Part shown: positions 1 through 6,200 of the stretch, one piece after another
Position numbering within the stretch: the stretch's first letter is position 1
Layout: each line of letters begins with the position of its first letter
Assembly: GCA_030606845.1 (NCBI GenBank)
Contig: JAUWFP010000078.1
Coordinates: 1-8,337 of the forward strand
DNA length: 8,337 nucleotides
DNA from: Anaerolineales bacterium
GTDB taxonomy: Bacteria; Chloroflexota; Anaerolineae; Anaerolineales; E44-bin32
Reading direction: 5' to 3'
The notes under the pieces: model-generated
Database searches by the model: none
What the model was told of the DNA's origin: nothing
The model's input: only the letters and a program-made list of their open reading frames with translations
Program-made: the position numbers and the translations under genes

Positions 1-199
1 GGCACGGATAGAAGGTAGTTCGAGGCACAATGTGCCCGACGCCAGAGGAAGCCGCCAGCAAGATCAGGTGCAGGGAATAGCTCAAGAGGGTGTACTATCG
101 AATTAGAAATTGGGGCTTGACAGCAGCGCCATCATAGAAGGCGGCATTTCAATAATTGATGAATTCAGGAGATCGAGAACTCGAGGACTATATGTATAC
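1..199. other. Leader region without a supported gene
   Basis: One forward frame is open from base 2 to a TAG at 104-106 (about 34 codons), and one reverse frame is open across the same bases. Neither translation resembles a known family, and both could be chance or the tail of a gene outside the window. No clear sigma70 promoter was found. The best -35-like TTGATG at 156-161 and the TATATG at 189-194 are 27 bases apart, too far to be a pair. Confidence 0.4.
173..184. repeat. Small perfect inverted repeat upstream of the propeller gene
   Basis: TCGAG-AA-CTCGA is a perfect 12-base dyad about 28 bases before the ATG. It could be an operator half-site pair, but I could not place a matching -35/-10 pair around it, so the role is unknown and chance is possible. 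Confidence 0.3.
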
Positions 200-206
200 G
201 GGAGAG
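200..206 (+). promoter_or_regulatory. Ribosome binding site of the propeller gene
   Basis: GGGAGAG lies 5 bases before ATG 212. It decides the start over the in-frame TTG at 110, which has no purine-rich stretch suitably placed before it. Confidence 0.7.
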
Positions 207-211
207 ATACC

Positions 212-1282
212 ATGACCAGGCGTTACGCTCTTGTCGGACTCGCGGGATTAGTGACATTGCTTCTCCTTTACTTGCTGTTCTGGCCGGTTCCGATCGATCC
301 GATTGCGTGGACGCCACCCGAGGCGCCCGCGCTCGAAGGAATCTACCAGCCAAACCGTCTGCTAGCTTCAGTCGAGCGGTTGGGAGAGGGTACGGGCATC
401 GGCCCAGAGGATGTCGCCGTAGACAGTCAGGGCCGGATTTACGGCGGGATGGAGGACGGTCGGATCATTCGGTTTCTTCCCGATGGCAGCCACCCCGAGC
501 TTCTTGCGGACACAGGAGGTCGACCGCTCGGGCTTCATTTCGATGAGACAGGAAATTTGATAGTAGCGGATGCGAAGAATGGTTTACTCTCGATCGCTCC
601 GGACGGTTCGATTACCGTCTTGAGCACCGAGGCGGATGGCGTCCCATTCGCATGTACTGATGATATCGATATTGCAGTCGATGGGACGATTTACTTCAGC
701 GACGCCTCCTTCAAGTTCTCGTTTGAAGAATTCACCGAAGAACTCATGGAGCATCGGCCAAATGGGCGTTTGATGGCCTACGACCCTGAGACCAAGACGA
801 CGAGAGTGCTGATGGATAGCCTGAATTTCGCCAACGGTGTCGCGGTAGCCCCCGATCAAACATCCGTTGTCGTTGTGGAAACGGGCAAGTACCGAGTGTG
901 GCGGTACTGGCTCTCGGGGCCTCGAGAAGGTCAGTCCGAGATCCTTATCGACAACTTGCCGGGATTCCCTGACGGTATCTCCTCTAACGGCAAAGGCACC
1001 TTCTGGCTTCCGTTGGTCTCCCCACGCCTGGCCGATGTAGACAACATCATGCTTCCGCGCCCCTTCCTAAGAAAGATCATCATGCGCTTGCCCGAGTCCA
1101 TGCTTCCCGCGGCTGAGAACTACGGATTTGTTCTGGGGATCGACCTGGAGGGCCGTGTTGTTCATAACCTGCAAGATCCATCGGCTTCATTCTCTCAGAT
1201 AACGAGTGTTCAGGAGCATGAAGGGATGCTGTATCTGGGAAGCCTGGTGGAAGATGCCATAGGCCGTTTGCCCGCGCCTTAG
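212..1282 (+). CDS. Membrane-anchored SMP-30/strictosidine synthase-like beta-propeller protein (APMAP-like)
   Basis: The 356-residue product has the repeat pattern of the SMP-30/gluconolactonase and strictosidine synthase-like six-bladed propellers, closest in feel to the APMAP branch. Residues 5-24 after the Arg-Arg pair form one hydrophobic segment, so the propeller is probably held outside the cytoplasmic membrane. Family signatures in order are PEDVAVD..G.IYGG (about 65-78, with candidate metal ligand Glu66), DDIDIAVDGTIYFSDAS (about 151-166), FANGVAVAPD (about 206-215, Asn208) and LPGFPDGI (249-256, Asp254). The Glu, Asn and Asp positions match the calcium-site pattern of the fold. Members hydrolyse lactones or organophosphate esters or have no known substrate, so the reaction here is not predictable. 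I chose ATG 212 because GGGAGAG at 200-206 sits 5 bases upstream and the anchor then starts the protein. The frame extends back to TTG 110, but those 34 residues look non-coding. The gene appears monocistronic. Confidence 0.85.
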   Translation: MTRRYALVGLAGLVTLLLLYLLFWPVPIDPIAWTPPEAPALEGIYQPNRLLASVERLGEGTGIGPEDVAVDSQGRIYGGMEDGRIIRFLPDGSHPELLADTGGRPLGLHFDETGNLIVADAKNGLLSIAPDGSITVLSTEADGVPFACTDDIDIAVDGTIYFSDASFKFSFEEFTEELMEHRPNGRLMAYDPETKTTRVLMDSLNFANGVAVAPDQTSVVVVETGKYRVWRYWLSGPREGQSEILIDNLPGFPDGISSNGKGTFWLPLVSPRLADVDNIMLPRPFLRKIIMRLPESMLPAAENYGFVLGIDLEGRVVHNLQDPSASFSQITSVQEHEGMLYLGSLVEDAIGRLPAP

Positions 1283-1348
1283 ATGATTCGAACGCCTCTT
1301 GAGTGGGCCGGGGGTGCTAGCTGTTCACTGGCGGTTGAACCAAACCGG

Positions 1349-1411
1349 GACATAGGTAACAGAAAATTCTAAAGACATAGGTAACACAAATTCTAAGGAC
1401 ATGGGTAACAC
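1349..1411. repeat. Tandem GACATAGGTAAC repeat, probable insertion-sequence end remnant
   Basis: Three consecutive units begin at 1349, 1374 and 1398, with periods of 25 and 24 bases. Each starts with GACATRGGTAACA. The first two also share AAATTCTAA after it; the third unit ends after GACATGGGTAACAC. Stacked short repeats of this type occur at the termini of some DDE-transposase elements (IS21- and IS481-like groups), and I recall similar ACATAGGTAAC strings near IS481-type integrases. No transposase is present in the window, so this would be a solo end or a remnant. Assignment to an IS family is from memory and tentative. Confidence 0.45.
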
Positions 1412-1571
1412 TTCTTCGTGTAGGAGGTGCGCCCACGCTAACCATTCCAGGGTGCTTCGCCGCAGTGTGCTGAGCGAGGGATCCCGTCAGGTGGGACGAA
1501 CTGTGCGGCGCGATTTCCAGGCGGGTGATTTCCCCCCCCCGACGCCTCCGTGCAAAGAACGCAGGACCTCG

Positions 1572-1588
1572 CCCCCGAAGAACGGGGG
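1572..1588. terminator. Hairpin, possible weak terminator
   Basis: CCCCCG-AAGAA-CGGGGG makes a perfect 6-bp GC stem with a 5-base loop. On the + strand it is followed by ATCTTTGT, a poor T-tract. It might insulate brnTA from upstream transcription, but the tail is weaker than a standard intrinsic terminator. Confidence 0.3.
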
Positions 1589-1636
1589 ATCTTTGTCAGC
1601 TCGAAACCGTTATGCAGCATTCATCGGTCATTCCCA

Positions 1637-1675
1637 TTGCATTTCTCCCGAAATACGTATATACTGGGCATATAC
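1637..1675 (+). promoter_or_regulatory. brnTA promoter with overlapping candidate operator
   Basis: TTGCAT (1637-1642) and TATACT (1660-1665) are 17 bases apart, an excellent sigma70-type pair. The predicted start is near 1672, about 20 bases before the toxin ATG. The -10 element is embedded in an inverted repeat GTATAT-(7)-ATATAC (1657-1662 and 1670-1675). GTATATAC at 1657-1664 is also palindromic on its own. BrnA-type ribbon-helix-helix antitoxins are known to repress their own operon, so this dyad is the natural binding-site candidate. The binding itself is inferred. Confidence 0.65.
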
Positions 1676-1691
1676 AACACAGACGGACTCT

Positions 1692-1994
1692 ATGGAAGAA
1701 TTGGGTAGGTGTACTGGATTTCAGTGGGATGAAGGAAATGCCGAGAAAAACTGGGAGAAGCATCGCGTCTCAAGGTTTGAGTGTGAGCAGCTTTTTTTCA
1801 ATGAGCCTTTCTTGGTATTAAAAGATGAAGAACATTCACAAAACGAAAGCAGGTATTACGCATTAGGCCAAACGAACCGGAATCGTGAACTGTTCATAGT
1901 GTTTACTATTCGAGATGATCAAATCAGGGTTATCTCAGCCAGGGATATGAGTCGCAGGGAACGGAGGTATTACGAAAATGTCAAAGAAGAATAG
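1692..1994 (+). CDS. brnT: BrnT family toxin (ribonuclease of a type II toxin-antitoxin system)
   Basis: The 100-residue product matches the BrnT (DUF497) family along its whole length. It has FQWDEGNAEKNWEKH near the N-terminus (10-24), a middle DEEHSQNESRYYALG segment (45-59), a strand-rich ELFIVFTIRDDQIRVISAR (66-84), and the C-terminal RRERRYYE (88-95). Characterised BrnT toxins have a RelE-like fold and cleave RNA, stopping growth until bound by BrnA. ATG 1692 gives the normal family length, although the frame is open far upstream. The Shine-Dalgarno match before it is weak (GACGGA). It overlaps brnA by 17 bases, so the two are translated together. No disruption or loss of the conserved motifs is visible, so it looks intact. 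Confidence 0.9.
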   Translation: MEELGRCTGFQWDEGNAEKNWEKHRVSRFECEQLFFNEPFLVLKDEEHSQNESRYYALGQTNRNRELFIVFTIRDDQIRVISARDMSRRERRYYENVKEE

Positions 1995-2259
1995 GAGCAT
2001 CCCGCAATTCAAAAGTGAGGATGAAGAGCGAGACTTCTGGTCCGAGAATGATTCCTCTGACTATGTTGATTGGAAGAAGGCGCAAGCGATTCGCTTTCCC
2101 AATTTGAAACCATCGACAAAGACGATATCGGTACGGTTTCCGGAGATCTTGCTCGATGATCTAAAAATCCTTGCGAATAAGAGAGACGTGCCATATCAAT
2201 CATTGCTAAAGATCTTTGTTGCAGAACGGGTGGAGGAAGAGACCCGCAGCGAAAGTTAA
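1978..2259 (+). CDS. brnA: BrnA family antitoxin (CopG/ribbon-helix-helix repressor)
   Basis: The 93-residue product starts with the BrnA-type N-terminus IPQFKSEDEERDFWSENDSS and DYVDW (8-32), which in this family contacts the toxin. It continues with a ribbon-helix-helix DNA-binding part: the strand TKTISVRFP (47-55), a helix at about 57-68, and a second helix after RDVPYQSL (about 71-86). ATG 1978 follows GGAGG (1963-1967) by 10 bases, inside the end of brnT. It should neutralise BrnT and, as dimer or complex, repress the promoter at 1637-1675. It is a CopG-like BrnA variant; an alternative name would be CopG family antitoxin. No terminator is obvious after it. Confidence 0.9.
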   Translation: MSKKNRSIPQFKSEDEERDFWSENDSSDYVDWKKAQAIRFPNLKPSTKTISVRFPEILLDDLKILANKRDVPYQSLLKIFVAERVEEETRSES

Positions 2260-2310
2260 AATTGAACGCCTACTAAGAAACTGATGCACAACTCGTCAGA
2301 TCAATGATGC

Positions 2311-2476
2311 GTAGATTCAGCTGTGAAGCGCAACACAGAAGAACGAAGATGAAGTATTTGTGGTGATTCTATTCAGAACCCCGTAGAACTTGCTAGATTG
2401 ACTCTCCGCGTGTAGGATAATTGAAACTAATGCTCGCTGGGTTCCGAGTAGTCGAAAACCGCAAGGCCACCCTTGG
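2311..2476. mobile_element. IS30-like end fragment, copy 1
   Basis: GTAGATTCAG at 2311-2320 followed by GAAGCGCAACA (2325-2335) resembles the terminal inverted repeat of IS30-type elements, which start TGTAGATTCAA and contain CGCAACA. After a diverged 50-base stretch comes an 88-bp segment (2389-2476) repeated at 8250-8337 with three differences. Read on the - strand that segment encodes a tail containing PRVALRF and ending GESI then TAG (2393-2395). All three differences fall at third codon positions and two are silent, as expected for a decayed coding sequence. The transposase itself is missing, so this is a solo end. The family is inferred from the terminus. Confidence 0.5.
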
Positions 2477-2507
2477 AAGCCCAGCCTGACGGTCCAAGGC
2501 CCCCTTT

Positions 2508-2563
2508 TCAGGGTTCCAACTCATAACCTGAAGGTCCTCAGTTCGAATCTGAGCCCCGCTACC
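2508..2563 (+). pseudogene. tRNA-Met(CAT)-like 3' half, damaged
   Basis: A perfect T-arm CTCAG-TTCGAAT-CTGAG (2537-2553) is followed by an acceptor strand CCCCGCT, A and CC but no CCA. The anticodon stem TCAGG (2508-2512) pairs with CCTGA (2527-2531). The loop between them is 14 bases instead of 7 and ends in the canonical CTCATAA, anticodon CAT at 2522-2524. No matching AGCGGGG acceptor strand or D-arm lies upstream. It is therefore a tRNA fragment with a 7-base insertion, not a functional gene. Confidence 0.55.
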
Positions 2564-2565
2564 TT

Positions 2566-2594
2566 AAGGCACCTGAAAGGGTGCCTTTTCTCTT
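2566..2594 (+). terminator. Intrinsic terminator-like hairpin
   Basis: AAGGCACC-TGAAAG-GGTGCCTT is a perfect 8-bp stem with a 6-base loop, followed by TTCTCTT. It sits 2 bases after the tRNA-like fragment, the usual position of a tRNA terminator, which supports descent of both from a real tRNA transcription unit. Confidence 0.6.
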
Positions 2595-2595
2595 C

Positions 2596-2672
2596 CAAGC
2601 CCCCTTGTACAGGAGTAGAACCAAGGACCTGGGGGTTATCAGCCCCTTTCTGAAGCGCTCAAATTGAGCCCC
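2596..2672 (-). pseudogene. tRNA-Ile(GAT)-like remnant
   Basis: On the - strand the anticodon loop CTGATAA (2636-2642) carries GAT, flanked by four G-C pairs. GCTCAATTTGAGC resembles a shortened D-arm. The T-arm reads CTTGG-TTCTACT-CC but needs removal of about five bases (TGTAC) to complete CCAAG. The acceptor strands do not pair. A decayed tRNA-Ile is the best explanation. Because the T-loop lacks TTCGA and several arms carry indels, it should not be annotated as functional. Confidence 0.4.
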
Positions 2673-2698
2673 CCGGACGAAACGCAGACCGTCAGGCT

Positions 2699-3249
2699 TT
2701 TCCAAATCTTTGAATTCATTTTCTTGGACCCAAAAGGAAAAGGGTGCTCCCTAATATCTGAGAGAATATCTGGATCGTGAGTTTCCCACGCTTCACTCTG
2801 GACATGACCCCCTTCACTTTGTTCCGGGGACTACGGAATCCGATAATGATGCTCTGGAGGGGTTCTGCAGAATGAAACAAGGGTCAATCTTTCCTATCGG
2901 GATTTCAGGACCGTGATCGTATCGCTCAGATTATTTTCTGGCACATTTTCTCGAACGGATACACATTTTCGGGCATCACAGGACTCCAATACCAATTATG
3001 AGACCTAATAGGACAGGATCCGTCGCACGGCGAGATGTACTCGGGGGAATTGCCAATGACTACTACCGGCTTGCCGCATGATCCATCAGGATGAGGTTTT
3101 TCCATACTACACCCACAGGTCCGGAATCAAACAGGAGAAAGAATCCCCCTCAAAGCGAGATTGCAATATTTTATCCAGTGATAATTAATAAATCGCCGCA
3201 CCCGTGTGAACGGGTTTCTCATCGCGAAAAAACAATCCACACAATCAAT
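2699..3249. other. Intergenic stretch without a supported gene
   Basis: Both strands were read and only short, composition-driven frames were seen. One 23-codon frame begins at the ATG near 2803 and resembles nothing. The forward frame beginning at 3091 is the shadow of the large reverse-strand gene over most of its length. No repeat or promoter of note was found apart from the small hairpin at 3200-3215. Confidence 0.5.
3200..3215 (-). terminator. Small hairpin downstream of the cyclase-STAND-WD40 gene
   Basis: ACCCGT-GTGA-ACGGGT is a perfect 6-bp stem about 35 bases past the stop codon of the reverse-strand gene. In that transcript's direction it is followed by GCGGCGATTTATTA, so the U-tract is poor. 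It may slow or protect the 3' end rather than terminate. Confidence 0.3.
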
Positions 3250-6200
3250 TTATCGCTCAGGAAGCCCATATTGTGCGCGCTCTTCCAGTGTAAACTGACG
3301 CACGGCACAGCACTCGTGTGCATACTCGATGAGCTCACCTGTTGTCTGCCACACTCGCCACACCTCCGCGGTGTTCGAGGCGTGTGCCGTAACGAGTCGG
3401 GTTCCATCAGGCGACCACGCGGCATGCGCATACCATTCCGTCGGTGTTGCGAGTGTGAGGATCTCAGCCCCACTATTTGCGTCCCAGACGCGGACCGTGC
3501 CATCCATGCTGACGGAGAAAATGCGCTGCTCATTAGGTGACCAGCCGCCCATCCAGATAATCTCGGTGTGGCCGTAGATCACAGATAGGAGTTCTCCAGT
3601 TTTCGTATCCCAGATACGGATGGAAGTATCGGCACCACCGACCTCCGGATTGCCATGTGTTGTGAGAATGCGGTCGCCAGAGGGAGACCAGGCGACCCAA
3701 TTCACACCGCTAATGCCGTCCTGGGTTCCCATGAGGGTCATGAGTTCAGCACCGGATTCCACGTCCCAGATGCGGGTCGTATTGCTCATATCGCCCGTCG
3801 CTAAGCGCTTACCATCGGGCGACCAATCGACGGTGAAAACGAGGCCTTCGTGCTCTGTTAGGGTTACGAGGACTTCTCCCGTGGCCGCGTCATAGACGGC
3901 AGCGATACCGTCAAAAATGGCATCGGCGATTCGCGTCCCGTCCGGTGACCAAGCGGCGTCGCGCACAAGCGCGGCAAAACCCTCCAGATGATGAACGCCC
4001 GAGAGCACGGTCAACAGCTCGCCGGTGGCCGAATCCCACACACGCACTGTGCAGGGCGGCCACTCCTCGCCTTCCACGGTATCCCGGGTGAGAATGCGTA
4101 TTCCATCGGGAGACCAGGTAGCTTGACTTGAGTCGTAAACATCCCTGACGAGTGTCATGATGACTTCACCTGTAGCCGCATCCCACATCTTGACAGAGCC
4201 ATTTAAAAGATCGTCGGCAAATGACCCACCTCCTGTGATGATGCGATCACCGGTGGGTGACCAGGCGACGGTATTGATCGTATTTTCATCGCTAAGCGTA
4301 AGAAGTTCGGTGTAAGGGGTAACCTTCCATACGCGCGCCGTGCCATCCCTGCCTGCGGAGGCCAATTCTCTACCACTCGGTGACCAGGACACGCCTGCCA
4401 GCGATCCCTCATGGCCGATCAGCTTAAGCTGTTCCTCGCCTGTTGCGGCATCCCAGGTCCGCACGATGCCGTCCTCGCGAGCAGTTACGATGGTATCGCT
4501 GGATGGCGAGTAAGCCGCATCCCATACCGCTCCGGTACCACCCGAGATACTCAGCAAACTTTCACCCGTCTCCGCATCCCAGATACGGGCCGTGCCGTCA
4601 TCGCCAGCGCTGAGAATGCGCCTCCCGCCCGGCGACCATGATGCGTTCCAAACTGAACCTGTATGACCGGACAGGATAAATGGGTCACCCACCCTTCGAC
4701 TTGCATCCTGTGCATTCTGGATAGGCCAAATGGCAATAGTGCCGTCCAGTGTGGCTGTGAGCAGTTCGCTCCCATCCGGCGACCAGGCGACACTGTTCAC
4801 CGCGCTCTCGAGCCCGGGAACGGTGAAGAGTTCCTCGCCAGTCGCCGCGTCCCAGATGATCGTTCGCTCATCCCCGGCGATGGCGGTGATGTACTTGCCG
4901 TCCGGAGACCAGGCTGCGCCGGTGACGCGGTAAAGCTCCGTCGAAGGCATGTCAGCGAAGATCGCCTGGCTCGTCTTACGGCTGGTCAGCTCGAGCAGTT
5001 TCTCGCCGCCAACTACGTCCCAGATGGTGATCGTGACCATCTTGCTGCGCTCGAGAGCCTCCTCGCTATCACCGGCAAAACCCGTCACAGCCCACCAGTT
5101 GCCGCTGATTGTGGCCAGGCGCTTCCCGTCGGGTGACCAGGCCAGGCTTAATACGAAGGATGGATGATCGGCGAGTGTGAGCAGCTCTTCGCCTGTGGAC
5201 GCGTCCCAAATGACGGCGGTCTGGTCAACTCCACCGGCCGTCGCAAGGAACGTTCCGTGCGGTGACCATGCAACGTCGGTCAGCGCCGCTTCGTGTTGTG
5301 AAAGATAGAGTCGCAACCGATTCTTGGTGACAGCTTGGGCAAGAGCATGCTCGGCCTGAGCAGAATAAGGGTAGTTCTCAAGTGCTTCCAACCCGAGCAG
5401 CACGGCGCGATCGGCATACCCAGCCTCGAGTTCGGCTTCCGCCTGGGAAGCTAACAGAATTCCGGCCTGTTGGAGCGAATCCTGTCGCTGCTGGAAGGCC
5501 ACCAACGCCAAAATCAAGGTGATCAGCAGACCGCCCGCCAATGCCAGGATCGTGCGGCGGCGGCGGCGATCGCGCTCGGCCTGCTTGCGTTCCGCCGTCT
5601 CTCTCGAGGCTTCCAGAAAAGCCCGCTCGAGAGCATTCATCTCGGCCAGGTTAGCTTCAGCCCACTCTAACGCTTGAGCCAGGCGCGCCCCGCGGTAGAG
5701 CGCTCCTGGGTCGTGCTCCAACAGTTCCCATTCCTGAGAGGCCTCGGTCAGGTGACGGTGCATCCGCAACCCTTCCCGGTCCTGCGCCAGCCACTCTTGC
5801 AGGGTGGGCCATTCGCGAATCAGCGCCTCGTGAGCGACCTCGACTGTGCCCTTGCTGGTCGTAACCAGGCGGGCGTCGGCCAGTTTGACCAGCACTTTTT
5901 CCCACAGGCTGGGTTTGACATCCGTCCCCGCTGGAATCAACTCATCCAGGGCCACTCTGCGCCGGGTATCCTGTGTACCCTCCCCGATCTCTGTCAGGCG
6001 GAGAAAGATTCGGCGGGCTATTTCCTGCTGCTCGGGTGTTAACTCGCCATAGTAAACGCGTTCAGCGGTGTGGGCGATGGCACCGCGCACGCCGCCTGAT
6101 TCCGAATACGCCTTAAGCGTCATGACTTCGCCCCGCCGCTGTTTCCAGGTTTCAAGTAGGGCATGTGAAAGCAATGGCAATGCGCCCGGTTCGGGCTGAC

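Larger units (their letters stand above)
1283..1636. other. Non-coding spacer with tandem repeat, hairpins and a poly-C tract
   Basis: Between the propeller gene and brnT I see no gene. The spacer holds the tandem GACATAGGTAAC repeat, a spaced 7-bp inverted repeat (CGCCGCA 1458-1464 with TGCGGCG 1504-1510), a run of nine C at 1532-1540, and a GC-rich hairpin at 1572-1588. The long forward frame that crosses it into brnT is an upstream extension: its first 97 codons are Arg/Pro/Ser-rich with no family resemblance. Confidence 0.6.
2483..2698. repeat. 12-bp inverted repeat enclosing two tRNA-like remnants
   Basis: AGCCTGACGGTC (2483-2494) and its exact complement GACCGTCAGGCT (2687-2698) bracket 192 bases. 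That interval contains a tRNA-Met-like 3' half, a hairpin followed by T residues, and a tRNA-Ile-like sequence on the other strand. The arms could be the ends of a small non-autonomous element or the base of a long RNA stem. No coding sequence lies inside. Confidence 0.45.

Noticed and set aside
110..211. 34-codon upstream extension of the propeller gene from TTG 110
   Set aside because: ATG 212 has a good ribosome site and puts the membrane anchor at the N-terminus.
1401..1691. 97-codon N-terminal extension of the brnT frame
   Set aside because: The extension crosses the tandem repeat, a C9 run and the promoter. It has no family resemblance, and ATG 1692 gives the normal BrnT length.
2393..2524. 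43-codon minus-strand frame starting at the complement of the CAT anticodon
   Set aside because: Its start lies inside the tRNA-like fragment. Only the last 28 codons are shared with the second repeat copy in the window, so it looks like a decayed transposase tail fused to unrelated DNA, not a gene.
3091..3540. 149-codon forward frame overlapping the end of the large gene
   Set aside because: Most of it is antisense to WD40 coding sequence, its composition is Arg/Cys/His-rich and it has no recognisable domain.
4663..5136. 157-codon forward frame within the WD40 region
   Set aside because: It is antisense to well-conserved WD40 blades. Repetitive antisense frames are expected from the repeat structure.
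5674..6042. Forward frame of 122 codons in the STAND region
   Set aside because: It is a shadow of the ATPase coding strand with no ribosome site or family similarity.
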